Positions 1-10,952 are shown, counted from the first letter of the stretch. The stretch: 64,000 nucleotides of DNA from an uncultured Prochlorococcus sp. (GCA_902612005.1 CACMCA010000004.1:58220-122219); one strand, 5' to 3'. The notes: generated by a model from the sequence alone, not told the origin. Made by a program: numbers and translations.

Positions 1-656
1 AGGAAAGTATTCAGAATTCAATTAAAGAAAAGCATATGCTGAATGGTGTAACTTTTATAAATAAAGCAAGTTGTTCAATTAGTGAAGAAGCTGAAATTGG
101 TAAGGACGTGACTATAGAGGCTAATACACATATAAGAGGAAATACCAAAATAAATAGTCATTGCATTATCGGACCTAATACTTTTATTGAGAATTCTAAT
201 GTGGGATTAAATTGTGAAATTGCAAACTCTACTGTATATGCTTCTCAGATAATAGATTCTATAAAAATTGGCCCTTATAGTCATATAAGACCTAATTCCA
301 AAATATCTTCCTTTAGCAAAATAGGTAATTTTGTTGAAATCAAAAATAGTCAATTGGAGGAAGAATCTAAAGTAAATCATTTAAGTTATATTGGCGATTC
401 TATTATTGGAAGCTCTACAAATATTGGAGCAGGTACTATTACTGCAAATTTTGATGGTCAGAAAAAACATCAAACAAAAATTGGTAAGAATTCCAGTATT
501 GGGGCAAATACAGTTTTTGTAGCGCCAATTAATCTCGGGGAATCAGTTACAACTGGAGCTGGTTCAGTAATCACAAAAGACTCTAAAGATAATTCATTAG
601 CAATCTCAAGAACTAAGCAAGTAAATATAGAAAATTGGGAAAGAAAGAAATTGTGA
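1..656 (+). CDS. glmU: GlmU, C-terminal part (glucosamine-1-phosphate acetyltransferase / UDP-GlcNAc pyrophosphorylase), cut by the window edge
   Basis: The frame is open from the left edge (codons from position 3), so the uridyltransferase domain lies outside the window. What remains is a left-handed beta-helix made of hexapeptide repeats, with the acetyltransferase-domain motifs [16 protein letters not shown] and [13 protein letters not shown]. This domain acetylates glucosamine-1-phosphate; the missing half would convert the product to UDP-GlcNAc, the peptidoglycan and lipid A precursor. The gene ends one base from the convergent murF stop, so two cell-wall genes meet tail to tail. An internal ATG at 36 is not the real start. 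The identity is secure from the NIGAGT motif. Confidence 0.95.
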   Translation, partial: ESIQNSIKEKHMLNGVTFINKASCSISEEAEIGKDVTIEANTHIRGNTKINSHCIIGPNTFIENSNVGLNCEIANSTVYASQIIDSIKIGPYSHIRPNSKISSFSKIGNFVEIKNSQLEEESKVNHLSYIGDSIIGSSTNIGAGTITANFDGQKKHQTKIGKNSSIGANTVFVAPINLGESVTTGAGSVITKDSKDNSLAISRTKQVNIENWERKKL

Positions 657-657
657 T

Positions 658-2031
658 CTAATTAATTAATTCAATAATTTTTTCAAGTTGCCAACATCTG
701 CTCCCTTTTATAAGAATAGAATCACCTTTTTTTGTAGATTTGTTTATCTCTTTAGGTACATCTTTAATATTATTTAAGACTAAAAATTTTTTTTTATCTT
801 TTAGATAATTGGTGTAAATTTTTTCATTTATTTTATCGCAAATAAATAAACACTTCTCTATGTCTGAATTATTTATTAAGTTGAATATTTCTTTATGATA
901 TTTTTCAGAATCTTCTCCTAATTCTTGCATACTTCCAAATATGAAAAATTTATTTCTCGGTTTTTCAATCAGGTTTTTAATACATGCTTTTACTGACTCT
1001 GGCGAAGCATTATATGATTCATCATATATCGTTGTTTTTACTGATTTAATAATTTTATTTCTTCCAGCTAAACTTACAAAATCAAATTTATTAAAAGTTT
1101 TAAAATCAATGCCTAGCTCTTTAGCAACTGCATAAGCAAATAAGAAATTTGAAGCATTGTGAAATCCATCAAATGAAATTTTAAAGGTATTTTCTTCAAT
1201 TAGAATTATCTTATTCGAAGGATCATAAAATCCTCGTAAATTACAATCTTTCTTAAAACTCTCCTTTTGATTTTCAATATTTAAAAGTTCTACTTTTATT
1301 ACTCTACCTTTCCAAGATTCTCTTAAAGTTTCTTCAAGAAGTAAATCATTTGCTGGTATTATTACAACTCCTTTGGGTTTTAAAAATTTACTAATTTCAC
1401 ACTTTGCATAAGTAATATTTTTTTTAGAGCCTAACAATCCAATATGGGCTGTCCCAATGTTAGTAATTACTGCAATATCGGGTTCAGTATATTTAGATAA
1501 ATTTTCGATCTGTCCAAGACCTCTCATTCCCATCTCAAGGACCAAAACTTTATCTTCTTTATCTGTGGCAAGAACAGTAAGACCAACACCAATCTCATTA
1601 TTGAAATTTGCATGAGATAATTTAATTTTTCCAAGTTTCTTTAAAACTTCACCAACCATTTCTTTTGTAGTTGTTTTACCGACTGAACCAGTTATTGCAA
1701 CCACAGGAATACTTAATTTTTTTCTTTTAAGCAAGGTTAATTTTTGAAATGCCTCTAAAGTGTCATTCACAACCCAACGAGGAAAATTATCAGGAAGTAA
1801 TTTCTGCATACCTTCTTTAATAACTACTGATTTAACCCCTTTTTTTAAAACCTCAGGAAGAAAACTATGTCCGTCAAAATTTTTACCCTTGATAGCTATA
1901 AAAAGATCATTTTTTAAACAAGTTCTACTATCAATACTTATATTCTTAAAATTTAAAGAATCTATTCCCTCCTCGCCCAGATTTTTAATATCACCTAAAA
2001 CATCTTTTAACTCTAATAAAGAAAGATCCAT
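658..2031 (-). CDS. murF: UDP-N-acetylmuramoyl-tripeptide--D-alanyl-D-alanine ligase
   Basis: This is the cytoplasmic Mur ligase that adds D-Ala-D-Ala to the UDP-MurNAc tripeptide, using ATP. At 457 residues it has normal family length. An N-terminal substrate-binding domain (about 1-105) is followed by the ATP-binding central domain with the P-loop TGSVGKTT at 114-121 and the downstream NFNNEIG and LEMGMRG motifs. The C-terminal ligase domain carries YDESYNASPES, which is typical of MurF. The start is the ATG at 2029-2031, 7 bases after the glgA stop, so it is probably co-transcribed with glgA on the minus strand. Confidence 0.95.
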   Translation of the reverse strand: MDLSLLELKDVLGDIKNLGEEGIDSLNFKNISIDSRTCLKNDLFIAIKGKNFDGHSFLPEVLKKGVKSVVIKEGMQKLLPDNFPRWVVNDTLEAFQKLTLLKRKKLSIPVVAITGSVGKTTTKEMVGEVLKKLGKIKLSHANFNNEIGVGLTVLATDKEDKVLVLEMGMRGLGQIENLSKYTEPDIAVITNIGTAHIGLLGSKKNITYAKCEISKFLKPKGVVIIPANDLLLEETLRESWKGRVIKVELLNIENQKESFKKDCNLRGFYDPSNKIILIEENTFKISFDGFHNASNFLFAYAVAKELGIDFKTFNKFDFVSLAGRNKIIKSVKTTIYDESYNASPESVKACIKNLIEKPRNKFFIFGSMQELGEDSEKYHKEIFNLINNSDIEKCLFICDKINEKIYTNYLKDKKKFLVLNNIKDVPKEINKSTKKGDSILIKGSRCWQLEKIIELIN

Positions 2032-2038
2032 TAAGAAT

Positions 2039-3496
2039 TTAAGTCATACTTTTTTTTAAAGATGGATCAGCTGATTGTCCATAAGAAAATTTCTCAACTT
2101 CAGCAACATCTGGTGATGGTTCCTTTATTCCGCAAACATCCTTATACATAATTTCGTATTCAAGAGCTGATCTTTGCCAACTAAACTCTTGGCTCATAGC
2201 TCTTTTTTGCAGTAATTCCCAACTATCTTTATGCCTAAAGGCTTCCCAGGACCTTACTAAAGAAGTATAGAAATCTATAGGCTCAAAGCGATCAAAGCAG
2301 AAACCTGTACCACTATTATTTTCTGGATCATGAGGTAAAACTGTATCAACTAAACCTCCAACTCGCCTTACTATTGGAATAGAGCCATATCTCATAGCCA
2401 GGAGTTGACTAATACCACAAGGTTCAAATCTACTAGGCATTAAGAATGCATCAGATCCGCCATATATAAGCCTTGATAAAGAATCATCATATGTAAGAAA
2501 TACTGAAAATCTTCCTGGGTAATCTAATGCCAGTTGCCATAATCCAGACTCTAAATATCTATCTCCAGTCCCTAAAACAACTATTTGAGAATCTGTATAG
2601 GCTAAAAGTCTTCTCGAAACTTGTAGAAGTAAGTCAACCCCTTTCTGATCAACTAACCTACTAACCATACCTAAGAGATATTTTTTAGGATTAACTTCAA
2701 GACCCATTTCTCTCTGCAGAATTTTTTTATTTTCTTGCCTATTTTCTAAATTCTTAATACTAAATTTTGCGGGTAAAACTGGATCTTTGGCTGGATTCCA
2801 TTCATCAAGATCTATGCCATTAAGAATTCCCCTTAATTTACCTGAGACGTAATTAAGTAATCCTTCAAGACTTTCCCCGTATTCGTGGGTTTTAATTTCA
2901 TCTGCATAAGTCGGAGAAACAGCATTCACTCTATCTGCGTACAACATTGCCGCAGCCATAGTGTGGTCTCCATGCATATACCAAGGACACCAAGTCATTT
3001 TTTCTAGTTTCCATCTCCAAGGGCCTTGATATTTTAAATTATGAATTGTGAAGACAGTGCTAATTTCGGGGTCTTGATGCATCCATACAGGAATCATCCC
3101 AGTATGCCAATCATGGCAATGGAGAACTTGAGGTTTCCAACAATTCCAGGCAAATTCTGCAGTAGCACTAGCAAAAAATGTAAAACGCCAATCCTCATTT
3201 TCGCCTCCGTATATTTGGTCAGAGTCAAATGTTGGATGACCCACTAGATAAATCACATAATTATGCATGGGATGTTTTGCTTCATATACAGAGAAGTCAG
3301 TGCCCATTGTATTTGCTCTAAAGACTGGTTCATTCGATACCTCTAAAAGACTCCACAATTTCCCATATCCTGGAATTATTACCCTTACATCATGACCAAG
3401 TTTTATCAAAGATGGAGGTAATGATCCAACCACATCTCCCATACCTCCAACTTTGATCATTGGAGCACATTCAGCAGCGGCAAGAAGAATTCTCAT
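2039..3496 (-). CDS. glgA: Glycogen synthase (ADP-glucose type, GT5)
   Basis: It transfers glucose from ADP-glucose to the growing alpha-1,4-glucan, in the cytoplasm. The 485 residues match bacterial GlgA. The N-terminal KVGGMGDV at residues 15-22 is the ADP-glucose-binding signature (KxGGL/M), and the C-terminal Rossmann domain has EPCGISQL at about 358-365, the conserved glutamate loop of GT5 enzymes. The C-terminal tail after about residue 455 is low in conserved features. The partner branching enzyme, glgB, lies at 30.7 kb on the other strand, so the pathway is split here. Confidence 0.96.
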   Translation of the reverse strand: MRILLAAAECAPMIKVGGMGDVVGSLPPSLIKLGHDVRVIIPGYGKLWSLLEVSNEPVFRANTMGTDFSVYEAKHPMHNYVIYLVGHPTFDSDQIYGGENEDWRFTFFASATAEFAWNCWKPQVLHCHDWHTGMIPVWMHQDPEISTVFTIHNLKYQGPWRWKLEKMTWCPWYMHGDHTMAAAMLYADRVNAVSPTYADEIKTHEYGESLEGLLNYVSGKLRGILNGIDLDEWNPAKDPVLPAKFSIKNLENRQENKKILQREMGLEVNPKKYLLGMVSRLVDQKGVDLLLQVSRRLLAYTDSQIVVLGTGDRYLESGLWQLALDYPGRFSVFLTYDDSLSRLIYGGSDAFLMPSRFEPCGISQLLAMRYGSIPIVRRVGGLVDTVLPHDPENNSGTGFCFDRFEPIDFYTSLVRSWEAFRHKDSWELLQKRAMSQEFSWQRSALEYEIMYKDVCGIKEPSPDVAEVEKFSYGQSADPSLKKSMT

Positions 3497-3531
3497 TGAT
3501 AATTATTTAAAAAGGTCTTTTGAAAAATAAA

Positions 3532-4389
3532 CTAGGGTGTCCACTTATAGTCAGAAAAGTCTGGTGGACGTTTTTCGAGAAAGGCATCTCTACCTTCTTG
3601 TGCTTCTTCAGTCGAATAAAATAATTGAGTTGTGTATCCAGATAATTCTTGAATACCCGCAATCCCATCATTCTCCGCATTGAATGAAGCTTTAAGAATA
3701 CGAATAGCAGTTGGACTATTACGTAAAATCTCTCTTGCCCAGATTACACCCTCAGCTTCTAATTCTTCAATCTTTGTAATTGCATTTATCAAGCCCATCT
3801 CTAGTGCTTCTTTCGAATTATATTTTCTACATAAAAACCAAATTTCTTTTGCTTTTCTTTGACCAACAAGTCTTGCCAAATAACTAGATCCAAATCCAGC
3901 ATCAAAACTACCAACTCTTGGACCTGTTTGACCAAATATTGCATTTTCTGAGGCAATGCTGAGATCACAAATTAAATGAAGTACCTGACCTCCTCCAATT
4001 GCAAAACCAGGAACTAAGGCAATAACCACTTTAGGCAAACTTCTTATTAATCTTTGAAGTTCAAGTACATTTAATCTCTGATTCCCTTCATCATTTTTAT
4101 ATCCATATTCACCTCTTACATTCTGATCACCACCAGAGCAAAAAGAATAAATACCTTTTTTATCAGGTCCCGCACCTGTAAAGAGAACTACTCCAATAGT
4201 TTCATCATTTCTTACGATATTAAATGCGTTAATGAGTTCATCTACAGTTTGTGGCCTAAATGCATTTCTTTTTTCAGGCCGATTAATTGCAATTCTCGCA
4301 ATTCCCTCATCTGATTTATGAAACAATATATCCTCGTAAGATTTACATTCTGTCCAATTTAAGGTTGTTTTACCGGGTAATACTTTCAT
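3532..4389 (-). CDS. menB: 1,4-dihydroxy-2-naphthoyl-CoA synthase
   Basis: This crotonase-fold enzyme closes the naphthoquinone ring from O-succinylbenzoyl-CoA. In cyanobacteria the product is phylloquinone, the A1 electron carrier of photosystem I. The oxyanion-hole and substrate motifs are visible: [10 protein letters not shown] at 84-93, [11 protein letters not shown] at about 128-138, and [14 protein letters not shown] with the expected Asp at 163. The length of 285 is normal for MenB. It follows menD on the same strand with a 35-base gap, so the two probably form one phylloquinone operon. Confidence 0.97.
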   Translation of the reverse strand: MKVLPGKTTLNWTECKSYEDILFHKSDEGIARIAINRPEKRNAFRPQTVDELINAFNIVRNDETIGVVLFTGAGPDKKGIYSFCSGGDQNVRGEYGYKNDEGNQRLNVLELQRLIRSLPKVVIALVPGFAIGGGQVLHLICDLSIASENAIFGQTGPRVGSFDAGFGSSYLARLVGQRKAKEIWFLCRKYNSKEALEMGLINAITKIEELEAEGVIWAREILRNSPTAIRILKASFNAENDGIAGIQELSGYTTQLFYSTEEAQEGRDAFLEKRPPDFSDYKWTP

Positions 4390-4424
4390 GAATCCTAATT
4401 ATTTAAAGATAGAAAATAATGAAT

Positions 4425-6188
4425 TTAACTGCCAATTATTTTTTCTAGAAGGGCATTTTTTTCACTAATTTCATTTTCTGGATCAATATCAACTTTAATT
4501 ATTACAGATTTCTGGATAGAAATGCTCCAATCAAATGCCTCTCGTAATTTTTTAAAATTAGTCACACTTTTAAAGTGTACTTGATAGCTCTCTGAGAGTT
4601 TTGGCCAGTTTATTTCTTTAGGCATAAGAAATAGTTTTTTTAGTTCATCTTCTTTTAAATTTTTTTTATAAATACGATTAAATATATTTCCGCCATTATT
4701 ATTTATTAAAAGAATTGTTAAATTCATGTCGACTGAATTCTCAATTAGCCAACCATTTATATCGTGAACAAAAGCCAAATCCCCAGTCACGAGAAGTAGA
4801 GGATTTTTAATTCTAGAAATTCCTAATGCAAGGGATAAAGTACCATCTATTCCAGAAGCCCCTCTAAAGCTGAAACAATTTCTTGTTAAAGTACCATTCT
4901 CAGAAAAAGTAAGCCAATCTCTGATAGGACTACTAGCGGAGAGCATTATGGGATTTTCAGCTGGCCAAAGTTTTGGAACAAGATTTGCAAGCTTATATTC
5001 AGTAATTTGATTATCATTTGTAATTTTCTCTTTTAAAATCTCTTTAATTTGCTCACCTTCCTTTATTAGATCTAGGGCTAACGGCGTAAGAGACTTTTTG
5101 TTTTTTTCATTAATTGATAATTCTTCGAATATTATTGAAGTGAAATTTGAAAGCCCAAAATCATATTCTAATGATTTTTTTATAGGGTCCAATTTTCTAT
5201 AATTTTTTTCTTTTATAAGGATTTGTATACCTTCAAACTTTGTTAGAAACTCTTCTAAATCAATTGAGGATGACATAGGACCAAGCCTTAAAAGTTGTTT
5301 ACATTTGATATGATTTTGGTTTTTTCTCAAGACTAATTCCCAATTCACAACTAATCCTCTCAAATCAGAATAAACTCCTGAAACAGGGTCAGCAAATACT
5401 GGCCAACCAGTAATTTTTTGTAATTGTTCTAAAGATTTATTGAAAGAAGATAAGTCATTTACAGAACCTTGATAAGGGCCTACCAAAATAATGCCAGATT
5501 CATATAAATCTAAACTTTTTGAAATTTCTAAGAATTTATTTTTATCAGACTTTATTTCAACTTTTTGAAACACATATTTTTTCTTCAAATAAATTTTCTC
5601 AAAAACCTCTAAAACATTTTTTTTATTTAAAAATGAAATATCTAAAGGCTTATCAATGGGAATATTTAAATGAATAGGACCAGGGAAGGTTGATATTTGT
5701 TTCTCAGTAATTCGAACCAAATTAAAGATTTCATTTTCTTGTGTTTCATGAAGTCCATTTAGATTTGTAGTTAAAACTCTTCTGCAGACTGAACTCAAAA
5801 AATCTTCTTGATTTACTGTTTGATTAGCCCCACAATCTTTTAATCTTAAGGGTCTATCAGCAGTAAGAAATATTATGCCTTTACAAGATCGATCTGCCTC
5901 AACTGCTGCTGGCAATAAGTTACTTACAGCAGTCCCAGAAGTGGTAATAACTAAAGAAAGATTACCTGATGCAGCAGAAATCCCAAGAGAGTGGAATCCT
6001 GCAGATCTCTCATCTATTGAATTAAAAATATTTACCAGTCCTAATTTATTCAATTCTCCAGCAGCTATTGCTAAAGGTGCTGATCTACTACCAGGACAAA
6101 GTATTAAATTTTTAACTCCTATTTTTATAAGAAGATTTAAAAGTTGTAAACTTCTAAGAAAATTTTTGCATTCTATAGATGATGTCAT
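4425..6188 (-). CDS. menD: MenD: 2-succinyl-5-enolpyruvyl-6-hydroxy-3-cyclohexene-1-carboxylate synthase
   Basis: This thiamine-diphosphate enzyme condenses isochorismate with 2-oxoglutarate, the first committed step of phylloquinone synthesis. The N-terminal motif [14 protein letters not shown] (about 31-44), the early ERSAGF glutamate region, and the ThDP/Mg-binding segment [14 protein letters not shown] followed by NNNGG near residue 480 fit the family. The length of 587 is typical. The start is the ATG at 6186-6188, just 50 bases from the divergent lepB start, so a short shared control region separates the two. Confidence 0.96.
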   Translation of the reverse strand: MTSSIECKNFLRSLQLLNLLIKIGVKNLILCPGSRSAPLAIAAGELNKLGLVNIFNSIDERSAGFHSLGISAASGNLSLVITTSGTAVSNLLPAAVEADRSCKGIIFLTADRPLRLKDCGANQTVNQEDFLSSVCRRVLTTNLNGLHETQENEIFNLVRITEKQISTFPGPIHLNIPIDKPLDISFLNKKNVLEVFEKIYLKKKYVFQKVEIKSDKNKFLEISKSLDLYESGIILVGPYQGSVNDLSSFNKSLEQLQKITGWPVFADPVSGVYSDLRGLVVNWELVLRKNQNHIKCKQLLRLGPMSSSIDLEEFLTKFEGIQILIKEKNYRKLDPIKKSLEYDFGLSNFTSIIFEELSINEKNKKSLTPLALDLIKEGEQIKEILKEKITNDNQITEYKLANLVPKLWPAENPIMLSASSPIRDWLTFSENGTLTRNCFSFRGASGIDGTLSLALGISRIKNPLLLVTGDLAFVHDINGWLIENSVDMNLTILLINNNGGNIFNRIYKKNLKEDELKKLFLMPKEINWPKLSESYQVHFKSVTNFKKLREAFDWSISIQKSVIIKVDIDPENEISEKNALLEKIIGS

Positions 6189-6238
6189 AATTTATATAAA
6201 CGCTTTGGGATTTTCTTTATAATTGAATTAAATAAAAC

Positions 6239-6823
6239 ATGTCTACAACTCAAGAAAAAAGAAATTCAATACTAAAGGATTTTAAAAATCTTTTAATCTG
6301 GATATTTATTGCTTTAATTATACGATGGCAGGTTATAGAGCCAAGATGGATCCCATCCGGTTCTATGCTACCAACTCTTCAAATACAAGATAAAATTCTT
6401 GTCGAGAAAGTAACCCCCAAAATCACATCCAAATCAAATCTTTCAAAATTAAAAAATAAAATAGTTGTTTTTAACGTTCCGGAACAATTAATTAATGCTG
6501 GTTATGAAGCGGATACTGCACTGATAAAAAGAGTAATTGGAATACCTGGAGACAAGGTAGAAGTAAGAGACGGTACACTTTACTTAAATAATATCGCTCA
6601 AAAAAATTACGTTTTTGACAAAAATATAAATTATTCTATAGGGCCTTTTATCGTCCCAGAAGAGTCATTATGGGTGATGGGAGATAATAGAAATAACAGT
6701 ATGGACTCACATATTTGGGGATTTTTACCCTATGAAAAGGTTATTGGTAACGCTATTTTTAGATATTGGCCGCTTAATAAAATTGGACCTATTCGGTTCC
6801 CTGCCCTTAATAATTTAGATTAA
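6239..6823 (+). CDS. lepB: Signal peptidase I
   Basis: A membrane-anchored serine protease that removes Sec/Tat signal peptides on the outer face of the plasma or thylakoid membrane. One hydrophobic helix (about 17-29) is followed by PSGSMLPTL with the nucleophile Ser42, then ALIKRVIGIPGD with the catalytic Lys97, and the GDNRNNSMDS box near the C terminus. At 194 residues it is a compact bacterial type. It is divergent from menD, and the DUF760 gene follows 45 bases later on the same strand. Confidence 0.96.
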   Translation: MSTTQEKRNSILKDFKNLLIWIFIALIIRWQVIEPRWIPSGSMLPTLQIQDKILVEKVTPKITSKSNLSKLKNKIVVFNVPEQLINAGYEADTALIKRVIGIPGDKVEVRDGTLYLNNIAQKNYVFDKNINYSIGPFIVPEESLWVMGDNRNNSMDSHIWGFLPYEKVIGNAIFRYWPLNKIGPIRFPALNNLD

Positions 6824-6868
6824 TGGGTACGTGATGTTGTAGGGTTTTTATATCTTGAAGCTGTAGAA

Positions 6869-7201
6869 ATGTTTAATCCAGAATTTCTTGCTACTGAAAA
6901 TAATGATCCAAACGATGAAAATGATTTAATCCAATATTTACAAAAACAATCTCCGGAAGTCTTGCAAAGAATAGCAAAATCAGCTAGTGAAGATATTCAA
7001 GAAATTATTAGACATAATGTTCAAGGTCTTCTTGGAATGCTTCCTTCAGATCAATTTGACGTGAAAATAACATCTTCAAAAGACAACTTTGCCAATTTAT
7101 TATCTTCTGCAATGATGACAGGATATTTCTTAAGACAAATGGAGCAAAGAAAAGAGCTTGAGCAAACTCTTAAAAATGATGAAAACATGTCTATTGAATA
7201 A
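6869..7201 (+). CDS. DUF760 family protein, function unknown
   Basis: A 110-residue soluble acidic protein with no signal peptide or membrane segment. The central stretch (about 20-95), with LQKQSPEVLQRIAKSAS, HNVQGLLGMLPSDQFDV and MMTGYFLRQMEQR, matches the DUF760 family as I remember it from cyanobacteria and plastids. The function is not known to me. It follows lepB on the same strand and ends nine bases from the convergent DUF4336 gene stop. Confidence 0.8.
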   Translation: MFNPEFLATENNDPNDENDLIQYLQKQSPEVLQRIAKSASEDIQEIIRHNVQGLLGMLPSDQFDVKITSSKDNFANLLSSAMMTGYFLRQMEQRKELEQTLKNDENMSIE

Positions 7202-7210
7202 TAATAGTTT

Positions 7211-8383
7211 TTAAAGATTTACTTCTTCAGGAATTATTCCTAGCTCAAACAACTTTTTATATAAACCCATCAGAAATTTATTATCCTCCGGCAGTTTGTC
7301 CCACTTTTGGGAATTAATTTCATTAATTAATTTTTGACAATCTTCTATTGTAAATTTTATTGGTGCCGTAAAATGAGCTGGAATTAAATATTCCATATCT
7401 TCAAAAGACTTGATATTTTCTAACCACTTAAGTAACACTTCTTTTGAACGCGGAAAAATTAATTTTTGTAAAACTGGTGCAATTTGAATCTTAGGATTAT
7501 CTTTACCCATTATTTCATCAAGAGAGGATTCCCAATCTTCATCCCATAGAAAGGGATATATACCAAAATGAGATCTCCAATTTCTAAGATCTTTTTTGAA
7601 TGAATACTTAAAGATTTCCCTTAAAGGTGGAATATTTAATTTCCCCGGTTTCAAAAAAGATGAAAATAAGACTAACCTTTTCCATCCTTTTTTTCTTTGA
7701 TCGATGGAGTCAATTAAAGGTTCATCTCCTCTCTCTCTAGAATGAAAAAGAAGTGGAATTGGATCAAAATTAAATATCTCAGGTGGTGTGGAGTCTATCC
7801 CAACTATTGCGTCTGTTACATGAAGAGTTTTCGTAGGATAATGGAAACAACTTATCTCCTGATATCTTCCAAGTCCTAAATTCAATGGTCCTAATGAAGA
7901 CCATTTAAAGGAATTTGTATGTGGAGTACCTTCCTCAAACAGTATTCTTGATCTTTTTGATGGAATTCCTAAAAAATCTAGTGGTAGATTTATGGGGAAA
8001 CTCCATTGTCCAGGACAAAGCCAAATTTCTGCATCTTTAAAAATTCTTGAAAGAGCTGGAAGTCCAATTTTATGTTCTAGTCCAGAGGCACTCGGAAGAA
8101 TTATTGTTTTTATATTACCGTGAATCGCAATTAATTTTTCTAACTCATTTATTAATTCTTTTGTCGGAGGCAGTGGATTTATTAGCATCAATCCATTATC
8201 AACCTTTATTACCGTCATTCTTATTGGAACCGCAACATAATAGAGTCCCTGTATTTGTTCTAAGGACCATATTTGATCAGGAATTAATTCTCTTAAAATT
8301 GTTTTCTTTTCCCCATAAGGATATAAGGGGAATAATGGCCACCAATTCCACTTTTTATTTAAAGTTTCTTCTACCACAATCAT
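7211..8383 (-). CDS. DUF4336 domain protein (metallo-beta-lactamase-like), function unknown
   Basis: A 390-residue soluble protein. The N-terminal two thirds (VAVPIRMTVIKVDNGLMLINPLPP, then PSASGLEHKIGLPALSRIF, then LHVTDAIVGID) resemble the metallo-beta-lactamase-like DUF4336 family, but the classic HxHxDH zinc motif is absent. Its start overlaps the stop of the permease gene by four bases (ATGA), which points to translational coupling with the metal transporter operon. That link is positional only; no function can be assigned. Confidence 0.75.
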   Translation of the reverse strand: MIVVEETLNKKWNWWPLFPLYPYGEKKTILRELIPDQIWSLEQIQGLYYVAVPIRMTVIKVDNGLMLINPLPPTKELINELEKLIAIHGNIKTIILPSASGLEHKIGLPALSRIFKDAEIWLCPGQWSFPINLPLDFLGIPSKRSRILFEEGTPHTNSFKWSSLGPLNLGLGRYQEISCFHYPTKTLHVTDAIVGIDSTPPEIFNFDPIPLLFHSRERGDEPLIDSIDQRKKGWKRLVLFSSFLKPGKLNIPPLREIFKYSFKKDLRNWRSHFGIYPFLWDEDWESSLDEIMGKDNPKIQIAPVLQKLIFPRSKEVLLKWLENIKSFEDMEYLIPAHFTAPIKFTIEDCQKLINEINSQKWDKLPEDNKFLMGLYKKLFELGIIPEEVNL

Positions 8384-9252
8384 TTATACCCAGCAAATAG
8401 TTTCTTTAACTTAAATATTCCGTATCTTGGAGCGAATAAAAAAGCAAATAAAAATATAAAAGTTTGTGCCAAGACAATTGATCCACCTGTTTCAAGATCA
8501 AACCAAAAACTAACATAGATTCCTATTAGGCTTGAGATAATTGCACTTAATACTGAAATTACTGTCATGTTATCAAACTTATCCGTAAGTAAATATGCTG
8601 TAGCCCCTGGTGTAATCAACATTGCAACTACCAAAATAATTCCAACAGACTGCAAGCCAACAACAGCTGCCAAAGATAAGCATGTCAGGAGTAAATAATG
8701 AAGAAAAAATACGTTAATCCCTACTGTTTTTGCATGTCTAGGATCAAAACAATAAAGCATTAAATCTTTTCTAAAAATTGATAAAAGAATTACTACCAAT
8801 AAAGAAATGAATATAGTTTGTTTTACATCTGAAAGTGATATTCCCAATGGACTACCAAAAAGAATAGAGTGCAGATCAATATTACTTTTAATCTTAGAAA
8901 CCAATACGATTCCAAGAGCAAAAAATCCAGTAAATACCAACCCAATAACAGTATCTTCCTTAACTCTAGATTTCTGCTTAATAAACCCTATTAATGCTAC
9001 AGAACCAACTCCGAAAATAAATGCCCCTAATGAGAAAGGTAGACCTAATGCATAAGCAACCACAACTCCAGGCATTACTGAATGTGATACTGCATCTCCC
9101 ATTAAAGCCCATCCTTTAAGAGTCAAATAACTTGATAGGAAACCACAAACAGCTGCAACTAATGAACTCATAAGAAGTGCTTTTCTCATAAAGCCATGAG
9201 TTAAAGGATCTGTTATGAATGAATCTAAAGTTAAAAAAGAACTAAGCTCCAT
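8380..9252 (-). CDS. Metal ABC transporter permease (ABC-3 family, Mn/Zn type)
   Basis: An inner-membrane permease of 290 residues with about eight or nine hydrophobic segments. The opening region FMRKALLMSSLVAAVCGFLSSYLTLKGWALMGDAVSH (given here only as the span from about residue 21 to 57) has the conserved G-W-A-L-M-G-D-A-x-S-H motif of MntB/ZnuB/SitC proteins. VGLQSVGIILVVAMLITPGATAYL-type residues (about 200-222) form the other conserved block. It sits directly after the ATPase gene, with a 12-base gap, and shares a four-base overlap with the DUF4336 gene. Confidence 0.92.
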   Translation of the reverse strand: MELSSFLTLDSFITDPLTHGFMRKALLMSSLVAAVCGFLSSYLTLKGWALMGDAVSHSVMPGVVVAYALGLPFSLGAFIFGVGSVALIGFIKQKSRVKEDTVIGLVFTGFFALGIVLVSKIKSNIDLHSILFGSPLGISLSDVKQTIFISLLVVILLSIFRKDLMLYCFDPRHAKTVGINVFFLHYLLLTCLSLAAVVGLQSVGIILVVAMLITPGATAYLLTDKFDNMTVISVLSAIISSLIGIYVSFWFDLETGGSIVLAQTFIFLFAFLFAPRYGIFKLKKLFAGYK

Positions 9253-9264
9253 ATAATTTAAAAT

Positions 9265-10029
9265 TTAGGATTCAGGTCCAAACAAAAAATCAGGTGAGAT
9301 CCCTCCAAAAGTGGTTGTAATATTTTCAGGGGTAAACACTTCAGAGGTCTCGCCATAAGCTACAACAGTTTTATTTATTAAAAGAACCAAATCACAAAAT
9401 TCACGGACATGAATCATATCGTGCGTTGATAATAATATAGTTTTTCCCTCATTTTTAAATTGAATAAATAATTCCGAGATAAGTTTCTCAGTTCTTATAT
9501 CAACTCCTGAAAAAGGCTCATCAAGGAGTAATATTGACGCTCTCTGCGCAATTGCTCTAGCTAAAAAAGTTCGTTTTCTCTGACCTCCAGATAAGTTTCC
9601 AATAGGTGTAGATAAATGATCAGTAAGATCAACTCTCTCGATAGCATCTTTAACCGCCTGAACATCAGACTCTCTAGGACACCTAAAAATATTCATCGAA
9701 CCATATCTTCCCATCATCACTACTTCCCAAACACTTATTGGGAATTGACTATCAATTCCCTCATTTTGGGGAACGTAAGCAATTGTCTGATCTTTTTGAG
9801 CAGATCTTACAGACTCTCCATTTATTCTAATTTTTCCCTTTGAGATATTTACAAAGCCAGTTAAAGCATTAAAAAAAGTTGTTTTACCCGCCCCATTCAT
9901 CCCTACTAACCCACAAATCTGGCCAGGCTTCAATCTTAAATTGGCATCATACAAAGCAACCTTACCGTTGTAATCTACGCAAATATTCTCTGCATCAATC
10001 CTAAAGTTTTGATAATTGATTGTTTCCAT
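9265..10029 (-). CDS. Metal ABC transporter ATP-binding protein (Mn/Zn type)
   Basis: The cytoplasmic ATPase of the metal importer, 254 residues. It has Walker A GMNGAGKTT at about 43-51, the Q-loop in AYVPQNEGID, the ABC signature LSGGQRKR, Walker B ILLLDEPFSGVD and the switch histidine in LLSTHDMIHV. The QNEGIDSQFPISVWEVV-type sequence after the Q-loop resembles the Mn/Zn (MntA/SitB/ZnuC) group. It is separated by only three bases from the binding-protein gene. No regulatory site for Mur or Zur was recognised. Confidence 0.93.
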   Translation of the reverse strand: METINYQNFRIDAENICVDYNGKVALYDANLRLKPGQICGLVGMNGAGKTTFFNALTGFVNISKGKIRINGESVRSAQKDQTIAYVPQNEGIDSQFPISVWEVVMMGRYGSMNIFRCPRESDVQAVKDAIERVDLTDHLSTPIGNLSGGQRKRTFLARAIAQRASILLLDEPFSGVDIRTEKLISELFIQFKNEGKTILLSTHDMIHVREFCDLVLLINKTVVAYGETSEVFTPENITTTFGGISPDFLFGPES

Positions 10030-10032
10030 AAT

Positions 10033-10941
10033 TCAAAAAAGCCCTTTTTTAATCAAATCCAAATTATGCTCAAGCATTTTTATATAGGAACTAGCAGGTC
10101 CACTATCATCAGATAAGGAATCAACAAAAAGATTCCCTCCAAAATTAGCCCCAGTTTCGTTTGCAACAACCATTTGAGATTCTTTACTTACAGTACTTTC
10201 ACAAAATACAGATGGGACATTTTTTTCTTTAACTAGTGAGATTGTTCTTGTCATTCTTTTGGGAGTAATTTGACTCTCAGCATTAACTGGCCACAAATAA
10301 ACTTCCTCTAATCCATAATCATTTGTTAAATATGAAAAAGCACCTTCACAACTTACTAGATACCTCCTGTCTTTATTTAAGTTATTAATAAAAAGTGAGA
10401 ATTCTTTATCTATTTTAGAGAGTTTATCTTTATAAATTTTTCCATTTTCTTCAAATAATGACCTTTTGGATGGCCTCAATTCTGATAAAGAATCCACGAG
10501 AATATTTACGTATAGGATCCCTCTTTTTGGAGAAATCCAGGCATGAGGATTGGGTTTCCCTTCATAAAAATCTTCACTGATAAAAATAGGTTCTAAATCT
10601 TCGGCGACAGTAATTCTTTTAACTTTTAAATTAGAAACAAATTTTTCAGCCCATAATTCAAATCCAAATCCATTATCAATAAAAACAAAGGCATTAGAGG
10701 CATTTACCAAATCGCTTGGAGTCGGTTGGTAGCCATGAACTTCAACTCCAGGTTTCGTTATTGATCTAACAATAAACTCATCTTTAGTAACGTTGCTAAT
10801 TATGTCCGACAAAACAGTAAAACTTGCGAGAATTACTTCTTTACTTTCATTTTTATTTGATATTCTCTTACATGATCCTGAAGCGAGAGAAAGCAGAAGC
10901 AACAAACTTAAAAAAAGAATATTTTTTCTCATATTTAACAT
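10033..10941 (-). CDS. Metal ABC transporter substrate-binding protein, probably manganese type
   Basis: A periplasmic cluster A-I binding protein of 302 residues. A hydrophobic signal runs to Cys at about 24 (LASGSC), a weak lipobox, so it may be a lipoprotein. The metal ligands look like His in VEVHGYQPTPSD, His in NPHAWISP, Glu in SCEGAFSYL and Asp in LFVDSLS. That His-His-Glu-Asp set is the one known from PsaA/MntC; the His-rich loop of ZnuA is absent. This favours Mn (or Fe) over Zn. A second ATG nine bases downstream is an alternative start; AAGGA lies just upstream of the first. Confidence 0.88.
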   Translation of the reverse strand: MLNMRKNILFLSLLLLLSLASGSCKRISNKNESKEVILASFTVLSDIISNVTKDEFIVRSITKPGVEVHGYQPTPSDLVNASNAFVFIDNGFGFELWAEKFVSNLKVKRITVAEDLEPIFISEDFYEGKPNPHAWISPKRGILYVNILVDSLSELRPSKRSLFEENGKIYKDKLSKIDKEFSLFINNLNKDRRYLVSCEGAFSYLTNDYGLEEVYLWPVNAESQITPKRMTRTISLVKEKNVPSVFCESTVSKESQMVVANETGANFGGNLFVDSLSDDSGPASSYIKMLEHNLDLIKKGLF

Positions 10942-10952
10942 TCATCCTTAGA

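Noticed and set aside
1760..2059. A 99-residue plus-strand open frame over murF
   Set aside because: It is antisense to the well-supported murF N-terminal region and shows no family features.
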